Notes: generated by a model from the sequence alone, not told the origin. A stretch of 64,000 bases of DNA from Bradyrhizobium sp. CSS354 (GCF_029051725.1 NZ_JAACFU010000007.1:181001-245000), one strand, 5' to 3'; shown: positions 17,614-26,475, counted from the stretch's first letter. A program made the numbers and translations.

Positions 17614-18501
17614 ATGGACTGGGACCTTTGCAAGACCTTCGTCGCGGTCGCCGATACCGGCAGCTTCACCGGCGCGGCACGTCGGCTGCACAGCAGCCAT
17701 CCCACCGTCAGCCGCAAGATCGCGGCGCTGGAAGCCCAGCTCGGCACCAGGCTGGTGGCGCGCGCCGCCGACGGCCTGGCGCTGACCGCGGATGGACGGA
17801 CACTGCGCGAGCACGCCGAGGCGATGGCGGCGGCGGCGCTGCGGGCGGAGACAGCAGTCTCGGCGGGAGGGCACAAGGCGCGCGGTACCGTCAAGCTGTC
17901 GATCGGCGCGACGCTGGCCTCGCATTGGCTGATGCCGCGCCTGCCTGCGTTCCTGCGCGCGCATGATCACGTCCAGCTCGAGATCATCACCCATCCGTTT
18001 CCGGCCAGCGTGCGCCGCCGCGAGGCGGACGTGGTGCTGCGGCCTTTCGACAGCGGCGAGGAAAATCTGGTCGGCCGCAAGATCGGCCGTCTCGGCACCG
18101 GATTCTACGCCTCGCGGGACTATGCCGGCGGGCGGTCCTTGCCGGAACGGCGCGGCGAGTGGAAGGGGCACAGCGTCATCGGTTTCGCCGATCAGACCTC
18201 CAACGTCCAGCTTGCGCGCTGGAGCGACGTCGTCACGCGTCAGGCCAGGGTGGTGATGCGCTGCTCGTCGCAGGGCGACATGCTGGCGGCGGTCCGCGCC
18301 GGACTCGGAATCTCCGCCCTGTCGTGCTTTGTCGCCGAAAGCTATCCCGATCTCGTGCGCGTCGCGCCCCAGAAGCTCGCCAGCGTGGCGGACCTGTGGC
18401 TGCTCGCCCATCCCGACCTCGTCGAGCTCCCCGCGGTGCGCGCCGTGGTCGACTTCGTCGCCGATTGCGCCCGGACCGATCGCGTTAGATTGCGGGGCTA
18501 A
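17614..18501 (+). CDS. LysR-family transcriptional regulator
   Basis: A 295-residue regulator. The N-terminal winged helix starts MDWDLCKTFVAVADTGSFTG, with the recognition helix in HSSHPTVSRKIAALEAQLG (residues about 28-46), followed by an inducer-binding periplasmic-like domain. I chose the ATG at 17614, which has AGAGG upstream; a longer frame from 17497 is unrelated to the family. It is divergent from the flavin oxidoreductase operon, so it likely controls that operon and itself. Its stop overlaps the end of the convergent glycosylase gene by four bases. Confidence 0.92.
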   Translation: MDWDLCKTFVAVADTGSFTGAARRLHSSHPTVSRKIAALEAQLGTRLVARAADGLALTADGRTLREHAEAMAAAALRAETAVSAGGHKARGTVKLSIGATLASHWLMPRLPAFLRAHDHVQLEIITHPFPASVRRREADVVLRPFDSGEENLVGRKIGRLGTGFYASRDYAGGRSLPERRGEWKGHSVIGFADQTSNVQLARWSDVVTRQARVVMRCSSQGDMLAAVRAGLGISALSCFVAESYPDLVRVAPQKLASVADLWLLAHPDLVELPAVRAVVDFVADCARTDRVRLRG

Positions 18502-19151
18502 GCTGATCCCGCGATGACGCCCTCGCGTTTTTTTACCGCGCGGTAGTAGCTCCACCATAGATGCGCCGCCGCACCGCGCAGGGGGCGCCAGGGTTCGGCG
18601 AGCGGCGCCATCTGCTTCTCCGTCGGCCGCGCCTGCAAGCCGAGCCCGATGCGGATGCCTTCTTGCATGGCGAGGTCGCCGGCCGGCCAGGCGTCGCCAT
18701 GGCCGAGGCAGAACAGCAGATAGACGTCCGCCGTCCACGGTCCGATGCCGGGCAGTGCGATCAGCGTGTGATGCGCGGCATCGGCGTCTTCTTCTGCGAG
18801 CACGTCGAGGTTCAGTCGCTGTGCGGTGATCTCGCGTGCGAGATGTTTCAGCGTCTTGATCTTGGCGGCGGACAGGCCGAGCCGCCCCAGCCGGTCGGTG
18901 CGGGCGCGGCGCACCGCCTCGTGATCGAACGGATCGAACGCGGCGGACAGCCGTCCCCAGATCGCTGCAGCGCTCGCTGTGGAGAGCTGCTGTCCGCAAA
19001 CGATGTGGGCAAGCCCCGCAAAGCCCGGCTCGCGCCGGCGCAATGCCGGCATGCCGGCGGTCGCGAGCACGGGCTTCAGCCGCGGATCGCGCTTGATGAG
19101 CGCGTGGACGGCCTCTTCGAGATCGGATTGGGTTTCGAGGTGGATGGTCAT
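18498..19151 (-). CDS. DNA-3-methyladenine glycosylase II family (AlkA-like)
   Basis: A 217-residue base-excision repair enzyme of the HhH-GPD superfamily. The helix-hairpin-helix is LPGIGPWTAD (residues 133-142) and the catalytic aspartate is Asp159 in PAGDLAMQEG. FAGLAHIVCGQQLSTASA is the usual DNA-lesion-recognition helix. It removes alkylated purines. It lacks the N-terminal extension of E. coli AlkA, as is normal for many alphaproteobacterial forms. The ATG at 19151 was preferred; a TTG four codons upstream is also open. Confidence 0.9.
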   Translation of the reverse strand: MTIHLETQSDLEEAVHALIKRDPRLKPVLATAGMPALRRREPGFAGLAHIVCGQQLSTASAAAIWGRLSAAFDPFDHEAVRRARTDRLGRLGLSAAKIKTLKHLAREITAQRLNLDVLAEEDADAAHHTLIALPGIGPWTADVYLLFCLGHGDAWPAGDLAMQEGIRIGLGLQARPTEKQMAPLAEPWRPLRGAAAHLWWSYYRAVKKREGVIAGSA

Positions 19152-19374
19152 GGCAATCGTCAACTCTCTCCGGCGTCATGGCCAGGCTTCCACGCGGCTA
19201 TCCACGTCTTTCCAACCGTGCATTATTATTAGCACGGCTGGGGTCATCGCATTGTCGGCGATCTTGACACGATCGGTGCGCCGCACCGAAGAACGTGGAT
19301 GGCCGGGACACAGGCGAGCGGAAGCGACGCCGTCCGTCTGGACGGCTATGCCTGGCCATGATGAATTCCGAAGC

Positions 19375-20235
19375 ATGTCGCCACCCGTTTTCCGATTTGC
19401 CCCCAGCCCGAATGGCTACCTGCATCTCGGCCACGCTTATTCCGCGCTGCTCAATTTCGATCGCGCGCGCGAGACCGGCGGGCGGTTTTTGTTGCGGATC
19501 GAGGACATCGACACGACGCGTTGCCGACCGGAATATGAGACAGCGATCTACGAAGACCTCGCCTGGCTCGGCATTGCCTGGGAGACGCCGGTGCGGCGGC
19601 AGTCGGAGCATCTCGACGCGTATCGGGCGGCGCTGGACAGGCTCTCGGCGCTCGGCGTGGTCTATCCCGCCTTCGAAAGCCGCGCCGAGATCGCAAGGCT
19701 GGTAGCGGATGGGCCGTGGCCGCGCGATCCCGACGGCGCGCCGCTCTATCCCGGCGACGCCAGATCGCTGTCCGCCGACGAGCGCGATCGCCTCGTCGAC
19801 ACCGGCGCGCCTTATGCGCTTCGGCTCGACATGGCGGCGGCCTGCCGCCGCGCCGTCGGCCTGAGCTGGAACGAACTGGGCGAGGGGCCCGATGGTGAGC
19901 GTGGCGTCGTTCCGGCGCGGCCAGAAGCCTGGGGCGACGTCATTGTGGCCCGCAAGGAGACGCCAACGAGCTACCATCTGTCCGTCGTTGTCGACGATGC
20001 GCTCCAGGACATCAGCGAGATCGTGCGGGGTCAGGACCTGTTTCACGCCACTTCGGTCCACCGTCTGCTTCAGGCTCTGCTCCGCCTGCCCGAACCCGTC
20101 TACCGCCACCATGGGCTAGTTCGCGACGAGGGCGGCCGGAAGCTGTCGAAATCAACCAGCTCGACCGGCCTTCGTGAACTGCGCGCTGCCGGCGCCACGC
20201 CGGCCGGTATCCGCCAGCTGGTGGGATTAGGTTAA
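19375..20235 (+). CDS. gluQ: Glutamyl-Q tRNA(Asp) synthetase
   Basis: A 286-residue truncated glutamyl-tRNA synthetase paralogue that activates glutamate and attaches it to queuosine at position 34 of tRNA-Asp. The class I motifs are present: HLGH (HIGH) in the segment FAPSPNGYLHLGHAYSAL and KLSKS (KMSKS). The anticodon-binding domain of normal GluRS is absent, as expected. The zinc-binding cysteines known in E. coli YadB are missing: the corresponding segment reads VVYPAFESRAEIARL. I chose the ATG at 19375; the frame stays open far upstream, without homology. Confidence 0.92.
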   Translation: MSPPVFRFAPSPNGYLHLGHAYSALLNFDRARETGGRFLLRIEDIDTTRCRPEYETAIYEDLAWLGIAWETPVRRQSEHLDAYRAALDRLSALGVVYPAFESRAEIARLVADGPWPRDPDGAPLYPGDARSLSADERDRLVDTGAPYALRLDMAAACRRAVGLSWNELGEGPDGERGVVPARPEAWGDVIVARKETPTSYHLSVVVDDALQDISEIVRGQDLFHATSVHRLLQALLRLPEPVYRHHGLVRDEGGRKLSKSTSSTGLRELRAAGATPAGIRQLVGLG

Positions 20236-20311
20236 GTTTCTCTGGGGGTTAGCCAAACGGCGCCGTGACTCCAGGTGTTCCGCCGTGCCATGCTCGCCTG
20301 ACAGCCCGGGG

Positions 20312-20331
20312 TTCGAAGGCGATACTTCGAA
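20312..20331 (+). promoter_or_regulatory. Hairpin directly before the ribosome binding site of the histidine kinase
   Basis: TTCGAAG and CTTCGAA form a perfect 7-bp stem around a GCGATA loop. The 3' arm touches the AAGGGGAG ribosome binding site (20330-20337) of the kinase gene. If formed in the mRNA, it could limit ribosome access. This is a structural observation only. Confidence 0.35.
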
Positions 20332-20339
20332 GGGGAGTT

Positions 20340-21641
20340 ATGGCGGCGAAAACGCGCGCAGCGCGCACTACGGGGACGTCCAAGCGAGTGACTGGGAAGC
20401 GCTCCGGGCCGACCGCCCGGTTGCGTAAGCGCAGCACCAAGCGTGTCGAGCCGGACGTCGTCCAGGCCGCGCTTGCCGCCTTTGCCCATGAGGTCCGCAC
20501 CCCCCTGACCGGCATTCTCGCGATCAGCGACCTGCTCGCGACTTCGGATCTCGGTGAACGGGAAAGACGCTGGGCCGACACGATCAAGGCCGGTGCCGAG
20601 CATCTGGCGAACCTTGCCACCCTGTTCGTCGATGCGGCCAGAACCGGCAAGGGGACGGGCAAGGGCGTCGGAGGTGGAAGCACGCTGCGGCAGGATTTGT
20701 TCGACCTGCGGACCCTTGCCCGGAACGCTGGCGATTCGCTGGCCGGTCGCGCCGCGGCCAAGGGTCTCCAGGCCGAAGTCAATATCTCGGAGAAGCTGCC
20801 GGGGCTGGTGGTCGGTGATCCCGTCCGCCTGCGCGCCGCGCTCGAGAATCTGATCGACAATGCCGTGAAATTCACCGAGCACGGCGGCGTGGCGCTCACG
20901 GTCGCGCCTTGGCGTTCCGCAAAGAGCAAGGGAAAGACCAAGAGCAGAGGCAAAGCCAAGCGCAAAGGCAGCGTCGGTGTCGCCTTCGCGGTATCCGACA
21001 GCGGCATCGGCCTCACCATGGCCGAGATCAAGCGGCTGTTCCGCCCGTTTACTCAGGCCAATGTCACCATTGCCTCGCGCTTCGGCGGCGCCGGCCTGGG
21101 CCTGTCGTCGGTGAAGCAACTGGCGCGCGCGATGGGCGGCGACATCACGGTCGCCCCTCGGCCCGGCGGCGGCGCCACCTTCACGTTGACGGTGTCGGTG
21201 GATGCCACGGGATCGGGCAAGTCCAGCAAGTCGAAGGGCGAAGCCGAGATGGATGCGGTCCCGGCGCTGCGCTTGCTCAGCGTCGAGGACAATCCGTTCG
21301 GGCGCGTCGTGCTCAACACCATCCTGACCGAGCTCGGCCATCATGCCGAGTTCATCGGGCGCGGCGAGGACGCGGTGAACCGGCTTGCGCAGGGCGCCTT
21401 CGACGCGGTGCTGATGGACATGGTGCTGCCGGGCATCAATGGCGTCGAGGCGATCAGGCGGATCCGCACCATGGCGACGCCGCTGGCTCAGATCCCCATC
21501 ATCGGGGTGTCCGGTCGCGGCGAGGACGAAGTCGCCTCACGCGAGGCCGGCGCCGACGCCTTTCTGGTCAAGCCTGTGTCTCCGCGGGCGCTAGCGACTG
21601 CGCTGCTTGCAGCGACACGCCGTGAGGAAGTCGCGACTTGA
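20340..21641 (+). CDS. Cytoplasmic hybrid sensor histidine kinase with receiver domain
   Basis: A 433-residue protein without membrane segments or a recognisable sensor domain. A basic N-terminal tail (residues 1-36) leads to the HisKA dimerisation domain with phospho-accepting His50 in AFAHEVRTPL. The ATPase domain follows, with N box ENLIDNAVKF and G boxes DSGIGLTM and GGAGLGLS. A Lys/Arg-rich insert (SAKSKGKTKSRGKAKRKG) interrupts it between the N box and first G box. The C-terminal receiver domain has the acceptor Asp in LMDMVLPG and the conserved Lys in LVKPV. A histidine phosphotransferase partner is not in the window. Its 3' end overlaps the convergent membrane-protein gene by 74 bases. 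Confidence 0.9.
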   Translation: MAAKTRAARTTGTSKRVTGKRSGPTARLRKRSTKRVEPDVVQAALAAFAHEVRTPLTGILAISDLLATSDLGERERRWADTIKAGAEHLANLATLFVDAARTGKGTGKGVGGGSTLRQDLFDLRTLARNAGDSLAGRAAAKGLQAEVNISEKLPGLVVGDPVRLRAALENLIDNAVKFTEHGGVALTVAPWRSAKSKGKTKSRGKAKRKGSVGVAFAVSDSGIGLTMAEIKRLFRPFTQANVTIASRFGGAGLGLSSVKQLARAMGGDITVAPRPGGGATFTLTVSVDATGSGKSSKSKGEAEMDAVPALRLLSVEDNPFGRVVLNTILTELGHHAEFIGRGEDAVNRLAQGAFDAVLMDMVLPGINGVEAIRRIRTMATPLAQIPIIGVSGRGEDEVASREAGADAFLVKPVSPRALATALLAATRREEVAT

Positions 21642-22461
21642 TGATCGCGGCGTTGAGTTCGCCGCCGTAGACGAAGATCGCGGCGATGAAATACAGGAAC
21701 ACCAGCGCGATGATCACCGAGGCGAGCCCGGCATACATCGTCACGTAATTGTTGGCGAAGCGCGCGAGGTACTGGCCGAATACGATGCCCGAGATCAGCG
21801 ACGCCACGATGGTGAAGACGATGCCGGGCAGGATCTGGAGGAACCGGCGCCGTCCCGCCGGCAGCCAGGTATGCAGGATCATCAACGCCACCACCAACGC
21901 GCCGACGGTGATGCCGTAACGCAGCCAGGTGAGGATCCTCTCGTTGGATTCAACGAACAGCGGAATGTGCGCACGCGCGGCCTCGATGAGCAGCGGTCCG
22001 AGCACGATCAGGAATGCCATGGCGAGCGCGGTGAAGGCCGCAATCAGCGTGTAGGCGATCGATTCCAGCCGTAGCCAGTACCAGGGCCGCATCTCCACGA
22101 CCGCATAGGCGCGGTTCAGTGCGACCCGCAACGCCTCGACGCCGTTGGAGGCGAAGTAGACCGACAGCACCGCGCCGATGGTGAATAGGCCGGTGCGGGT
22201 CGTGGTCAGCACGTCGTGGACTTCCCCCGAGATCGAATCCGCGACCTGCTTGGGCCAGACCTGGAGCATGAGGCTTGCAGCCTGGTCGGCGAGTTCCTTG
22301 GAGCCGAAGAAGCCGGCGAGCGATGTCAGGACGATCAGGAACGGGAATAGCGCCATCAGCGTCGACAGCGCGATATGGCTCGCGATCGCCCAGCCATCGT
22401 CGGCCAGGAACGTGTAGAACGCGTCCATCACGACGACGTAGATGGTGCGGATTGCCTTCAC
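21568..22461 (-). CDS. YihY/BrkB family inner-membrane protein
   Basis: A 297-residue protein with about six membrane helices (for example ALSTLMALFPFLIVLTSLAG and ASVIIALVFLYFIAAIFVYG). ALFPFLIVLTSLAGFFGS is the family hallmark. The family was once annotated as ribonuclease BN, which is an error; its true role, perhaps transport across the inner membrane, is unknown. It starts with GTG. Its last 74 bases overlap the end of the kinase gene on the opposite strand. Confidence 0.9.
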   Translation of the reverse strand: MKAIRTIYVVVMDAFYTFLADDGWAIASHIALSTLMALFPFLIVLTSLAGFFGSKELADQAASLMLQVWPKQVADSISGEVHDVLTTTRTGLFTIGAVLSVYFASNGVEALRVALNRAYAVVEMRPWYWLRLESIAYTLIAAFTALAMAFLIVLGPLLIEAARAHIPLFVESNERILTWLRYGITVGALVVALMILHTWLPAGRRRFLQILPGIVFTIVASLISGIVFGQYLARFANNYVTMYAGLASVIIALVFLYFIAAIFVYGGELNAAIIKSRLPHGVSLQAAQSLAPAETQA

Positions 22462-22665
22462 GCGCCACCTGCACTGCTGTTGCTGCTTCCTCTTTCCGCG
22501 CGCGGGAAACGCATTCCGACCTCTCCCCGCAGGCGGGGAGAGGCGAAGAGGATGGGCAATTCGCGCAAATCGGAAATCATCTAGCTAGCTTCTGATATTA
22601 TTGGCTTAAAAGCCAGATCGGGAACGCCATGGCGGACCGGCGCGCAGGGTGTTATCTACCCTCGA

Positions 22666-22860
22666 ATGGCATCTCTCCTGAGTACTTTCATCCTGCCGAT
22701 CGCGGTCGGCGCCGTGGCGTTGGTGCTGCTGCTCGGTCTCATCAACATGATGCGCGGCGGCTCGCCCAGCACCTCGCAGAAGCTGATGCGCTGGCGCGTG
22801 CTGCTTCAGTTCGTGGCGATCGTCATCGCGATGGTCGCCGTATGGGCGATGGGGCGTTAA
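22666..22860 (+). CDS. Small HIG1-domain (twin transmembrane) protein
   Basis: A 64-residue protein with two membrane helices (LLSTFILPIAVGAVALVLLL and LLQFVAIVIAMVAVWAMG) joined by the basic loop MMRGGSPSTSQKLMRWRV. The QKLMRWRVLLQ segment is the motif of the HIG_1_N family, whose mitochondrial relatives assist cytochrome oxidase supercomplexes. Its stop is one base from the ATG of the adenosyltransferase gene, so the two are co-transcribed. Confidence 0.85.
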   Translation: MASLLSTFILPIAVGAVALVLLLGLINMMRGGSPSTSQKLMRWRVLLQFVAIVIAMVAVWAMGR

Positions 22861-22861
22861 C

Positions 22862-23434
22862 ATGGTCGTGCTCAACCGCATCTATACGAAAACCGGTGAC
22901 GACGGCACGACAGCGCTCGGCTCGGGCGAACGCCGGCCGAAATACGATCTGCGCATCGAGGCCTATGGCACGGTCGACGAGACCAATGCTGCGATCGGCG
23001 TGGTCCGGCTTCACACCAGGGATGCCCCCGAGCTCGACGCGATGCTTGGCCGCATCCAGAACGATCTGTTCGACCTCGGCGCGGACCTCGCGGTGCCCGA
23101 ACGTGAGGGCAAGGCGGAGCGGCTGCGGGTGGTGGCGAGCCAGGTCGAGCGACTCGAGCGCGACATCGACGCGCTCAACGACAAGCTGGCACCCCTGACC
23201 TCCTTCGTGCTGCCGGGCGGCACGCCCGCCGCCGCCTACCTCCATGTCGCCCGCACGATTTGCCGCAGGGCGGAACGCGTGATGGTGGAACTGGCGGCCC
23301 GGCCGGAAGAGCCTGTTGGTGCCGCTGGCATCCAGTATATGAATCGCCTGTCAGACTTCCTGTTCGTCGCCAGCCGCGCCAGTAACGATGACGGCGCCGG
23401 CGACGTGCTCTGGGTTCCGGGCCAGAATCGCTGA
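22862..23434 (+). CDS. Cob(I)alamin adenosyltransferase, PduO type
   Basis: A 190-residue enzyme transferring the adenosyl group of ATP to cob(I)alamin to form coenzyme B12. The N-terminal NRIYTKTGDDGTTALGSGER holds the ATP-binding motif of the PduO/MMAB family. AYGTVDETNAAIG and the C-terminal LSDFLFVASR are further signatures, with the conserved Arg/Asp network. The protein acts as a trimer in the cytoplasm. It follows the HIG1 gene directly and lies upstream of the EtfBA genes. Adenosylcobalamin serves methylmalonyl-CoA mutase, which fits the fatty-acid oxidation genes nearby. Confidence 0.94.
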   Translation: MVVLNRIYTKTGDDGTTALGSGERRPKYDLRIEAYGTVDETNAAIGVVRLHTRDAPELDAMLGRIQNDLFDLGADLAVPEREGKAERLRVVASQVERLERDIDALNDKLAPLTSFVLPGGTPAAAYLHVARTICRRAERVMVELAARPEEPVGAAGIQYMNRLSDFLFVASRASNDDGAGDVLWVPGQNR

Positions 23435-23483
23435 CCCATTAGGCCGCGCATTTCTGGGCGCCAAAATTAGACCCCTTCGCGCG

Positions 23484-23512
23484 TTGACCGGGCCGGATCA
23501 GGCCTTTAGGTT
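23484..23512 (+). promoter_or_regulatory. Candidate sigma-70 promoter for etfBA
   Basis: TTGACC (23484-23489) is separated by 17 bases from TAGGTT (23507-23512), 48 bases before the etfB ATG. The -35 box is good and the -10 box is poor. Confidence 0.4.
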
Positions 23513-23559
23513 CCGCGCCAGTTGATAACCCCCCTCCCAGATTGAGTGAAAGAGGATCG

Positions 23560-24309
23560 ATGAAGGTCTTGGTGCCGGTAAAGCGGGTGGTCGATTACAA
23601 CGTCAAGGTCCGCGTCAAGAGCGATGGATCGGGCGTTGAACTCGCCAACGTCAAAATGTCGATGAACCCGTTCGACGAAATCGCGGTCGAAGAAGCGCTG
23701 CGCCTGAAGGAAGCCGGCAAGGCGACCGAAGTCGTGGTGGTCTCCATCGGACCGGCGCAGGCGTCGGAAACGATCCGCACCGGTCTCGCCATGGGCGCCG
23801 ATCGCGGCATCCTGGTGAAGGCCGAGGGCGCGGTCGAGCCGCTCGCGGTCGCCAAGATACTGAAGAAGATTGCGGACGAAGAGCAGCCGGGCCTGATCAT
23901 TCTCGGCAAGCAGGCGATCGACGACGACAGCAATCAGACCGGCCAGATGCTGGCCGCGCTGCTCGGCTGGTCGCAGGCGACCTTCGCCTCGAAGCTCGAG
24001 GTCGAAGGCAGCGACTTCAAGGTCACCCGCGAAGTCGACGGCGGCTTGCAGACCGTGAAGCTGAAGGGACCGGCGATCGTCACCACCGATCTCCGCCTCA
24101 ACGAGCCGCGCTACGCCTCGCTGCCCAACATCATGAAGGCCAAAAAGAAGCCGATCGCGGACAAGACCGCCGCCGATTACGGGGTCGATCTCACTGCGCG
24201 CCTCGAGGTTCTCAACACGACCGAGCCGGCGGGCCGTAAGGCGGGCGTCAAGGTCAAGGACGTCGCCGAGCTGGTGTCGAAACTCAAGAACGAAGCCGGG
24301 GTGCTCTGA
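23560..24309 (+). CDS. etfB: Electron transfer flavoprotein beta subunit
   Basis: A 249-residue subunit that binds AMP and forms, with the alpha subunit, the FAD carrier passing electrons from acyl-CoA dehydrogenases to the ETF:quinone oxidoreductase. MKVLVPVKRVVDYNVKVRVK is the standard start. The recognition segment LRLNEPRYASLPNIMKAKKK near the C-terminus is the family signature that docks acyl-CoA dehydrogenases. AGAGGA lies before the ATG at 23560. Its stop TGA shares a base with the etfA ATG. Confidence 0.97.
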   Translation: MKVLVPVKRVVDYNVKVRVKSDGSGVELANVKMSMNPFDEIAVEEALRLKEAGKATEVVVVSIGPAQASETIRTGLAMGADRGILVKAEGAVEPLAVAKILKKIADEEQPGLIILGKQAIDDDSNQTGQMLAALLGWSQATFASKLEVEGSDFKVTREVDGGLQTVKLKGPAIVTTDLRLNEPRYASLPNIMKAKKKPIADKTAADYGVDLTARLEVLNTTEPAGRKAGVKVKDVAELVSKLKNEAGVL

Positions 24310-25253
24310 TGACGACGCTTCTGATTGCCGAACACGACAATGCGTCGCTCAAGGATGCGACCAACAAGGCCCTGACCGCGGCGGCCGCGCTCGGCGCGGA
24401 CGTCGAGGTTCTGGTGGCGGGCGAGAACGCCAAGGCCGCGGCGGACGCCGCCGCAAAGCTTGCCGGTGTGAAGAAGGTGCTGCTCGCCGACGGCGCGCTT
24501 TACGCGCACGATCTGGCCGAGCCGCTGGCCGCGCTGATCGTCTCTCTGGCGCCGTCCTATGACGCCATCGTCGCGCCCGCGACCTCGCGCTTCAAGAACG
24601 TGATGCCGCGCGTCGCAGCCCTGCTCGACGTCATGCAGGTCTCGGAGATCACCAAGGTGGTCGCCCCCGACACCTATGAGCGTCCGATCTACGCCGGCAA
24701 CGCCATCCAGACCGTGAAGTCGAAGGACGCCAAGAAGGTCATCACGGTGCGCACCTCCACCTTTGCCGCAGCAGGTGAAGGCGGCAGCGCGTCGGTCGAG
24801 AGCGTCGCGGCGGTGGCCGATCCAGGCCTGTCGTCCTTTGTCGGCGAGGAGGTCGCAAAGAGCGACCGTCCCGAGCTGACCTCGGCCAAGATCATCGTCT
24901 CCGGTGGCCGCGCCATGCAGAGCCGCGAGAACTTCGCAAAGTACATCGAGCCGCTCGCCGACAAGCTCGGCGCCGGCGTCGGCGCTTCGCGCGCGGCGGT
25001 GGATGCGGGCTACGCGCCGAACGACTGGCAGGTCGGCCAGACCGGCAAGGTCGTGGCCCCCGAGCTCTATGTCGCGGTCGGCATTTCCGGCGCGATCCAG
25101 CATCTGGCCGGCATGAAGGACTCCAAGGTGATCGTCGCGATCAACAAGGACGAGGACGCGCCGATCTTCCAGGTTGCCGATTATGGCCTGGTCGCCGACC
25201 TCTACCAGGCGGTTCCGGAGCTGACCGCCGAACTCGGCAAGCTCGGCAAGTAA
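24309..25253 (+). CDS. etfA: Electron transfer flavoprotein alpha subunit
   Basis: A 314-residue subunit that binds FAD in its C-terminal domain, seen in VSGGRAMQSRENF and in YVAVGISGAIQHLAGMKDSK, the classical ETF-alpha signature. The N-terminal domain begins MTTLLIAEHDNASLKDATNK. It pairs with EtfB upstream (one-base overlap) and is followed by a strong terminator, so etfBA is a closed transcription unit. Confidence 0.97.
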   Translation: MTTLLIAEHDNASLKDATNKALTAAAALGADVEVLVAGENAKAAADAAAKLAGVKKVLLADGALYAHDLAEPLAALIVSLAPSYDAIVAPATSRFKNVMPRVAALLDVMQVSEITKVVAPDTYERPIYAGNAIQTVKSKDAKKVITVRTSTFAAAGEGGSASVESVAAVADPGLSSFVGEEVAKSDRPELTSAKIIVSGGRAMQSRENFAKYIEPLADKLGAGVGASRAAVDAGYAPNDWQVGQTGKVVAPELYVAVGISGAIQHLAGMKDSKVIVAINKDEDAPIFQVADYGLVADLYQAVPELTAELGKLGK

Positions 25254-25263
25254 AACGCGCTAA

Positions 25264-25305
25264 AACACCGGCCGGAGCTATAAACTCCGGCCGGTGTTGC
25301 GTTTT
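25264..25305 (+). terminator. Rho-independent terminator of etfBA
   Basis: A perfect 14-bp stem (AACACCGGCCGGAG / CTCCGGCCGGTGTT) with loop CTATAAA is followed by GCGTTTT. It begins 11 bases after the etfA stop. Confidence 0.92.
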
Positions 25306-25445
25306 GAGGCGTTTTCTTTGGCGTGGGACACGCCTTCGAAGCGATCCAATCTAGGTTTCGAGGCCGGGTTCTGATTAAATCGGATCTCCCGGCTCGGGGG
25401 ATAGGCAGGCGCGGTTGATAGTGCGCCGTTCCGGTGGATGACATT

Positions 25446-26327
25446 ATGGCGGCAGTAATCAAGAAAGTCGGCGTGATCGGCGCGGGGCAGATGGGCAATG
25501 GCATCGCTCATGTCGCTGCGCTGGCCGGCTTCGACGTGGTGCTCAACGACATTTCGACCGACCGCCTCAAGTCAGGCATGGCCACGATCAACGGCAATTT
25601 GACGCGCCAGGTCTCCAAGAAGGCCGTCAGCGAGGACGACAAAGCCAAGGCGATGGCGCGTATCGTGGCTGGCGAAAAGCTGGACGATCTCGCGGATTGC
25701 GATCTCGTGATCGAGACCGCGGTCGAGAAGGAAGAGGTCAAGCGCAAGATTTTCCACGATCTCTGTGCCGTATTGAAGCCGGAGGCGATCGTCGCCTCCG
25801 ATACCTCCTCGATCTCGATCACGCGGCTCGCCGCCGCCACCGACCGGCCCGAACGCTTCATCGGCATTCACTTCATGAATCCGGTGCCGTTGATGGAACT
25901 GGTGGAGCTGATCCGCGGGATCGCCACCGACGACCAGACCTTCGAGGCGTCAAAGGAATTCGTCGGCAAGCTCGGCAAGCAGGTCGCGGTCTCCGAAGAT
26001 TTCCCGGCCTTCATCGTCAACCGCATCCTGCTGCCGATGATCAACGAGGCGATTTACACGCTGTATGAAGGCGTGGGTAACGTCGAGGCAATCGACGCGG
26101 CGATGAAGCTCGGGGCGCACCATCCGATGGGCCCGCTGGAGCTCGCCGATTTCATCGGTCTCGATACCTGCCTGTCGATCATGCAGGTGCTGCATGAGGG
26201 CCTCGCCGACTCCAAGTACCGCCCGTGCCCCCTGCTGGTGAAATACGTCGAGGCCGGCTGGCTCGGTCGCAAGACCCAGCGCGGTTTTTACGACTACCGC
26301 GGCGCCAAGCCGGTTCCGACGAGGTAA
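25446..26327 (+). CDS. 3-hydroxybutyryl-CoA dehydrogenase
   Basis: A 293-residue NAD-dependent enzyme oxidising (or forming) (S)-3-hydroxybutyryl-CoA. The Rossmann motif is VGVIGAGQMGNGIAHVAALAG. The catalytic His lies in RFIGIHFMNPVPLMELVELI, and the C-terminal helical domain contains NRILLPMINEAIYTLYEG and HHPMGPLELADFIGLD. It fits beta-oxidation, polyhydroxybutyrate metabolism or the crotonyl-CoA step. The ATG at 25446 was chosen; four codons upstream an alternative start exists. It is downstream of etfBA but separated by a terminator, so it has its own promoter. Confidence 0.95.
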   Translation: MAAVIKKVGVIGAGQMGNGIAHVAALAGFDVVLNDISTDRLKSGMATINGNLTRQVSKKAVSEDDKAKAMARIVAGEKLDDLADCDLVIETAVEKEEVKRKIFHDLCAVLKPEAIVASDTSSISITRLAAATDRPERFIGIHFMNPVPLMELVELIRGIATDDQTFEASKEFVGKLGKQVAVSEDFPAFIVNRILLPMINEAIYTLYEGVGNVEAIDAAMKLGAHHPMGPLELADFIGLDTCLSIMQVLHEGLADSKYRPCPLLVKYVEAGWLGRKTQRGFYDYRGAKPVPTR

Positions 26328-26475
26328 GCCGGTCTCGTGCCCGGCTCTGCGGTGCGTCACTTCGTGCTGCGCCGGGTCCGGAACACGGACAAAGCCTACC
26401 TTGCGGCGCTTCGCGACAATTCATGTCCCGTTAACCGCTCGCCTCTAGGTTACGGCCGGTACGAGGGTTTGCGTA

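Noticed and set aside
17587..19179. 530-residue minus-strand frame across the LysR and glycosylase genes
   Set aside because: It is antisense to the clearly recognisable LysR gene and out of frame with the glycosylase.
19217..19238. CCGTGC-N10-GCACGG hairpin between the glycosylase and gluQ
   Set aside because: No T-run and no known regulatory motif; it may be chance.
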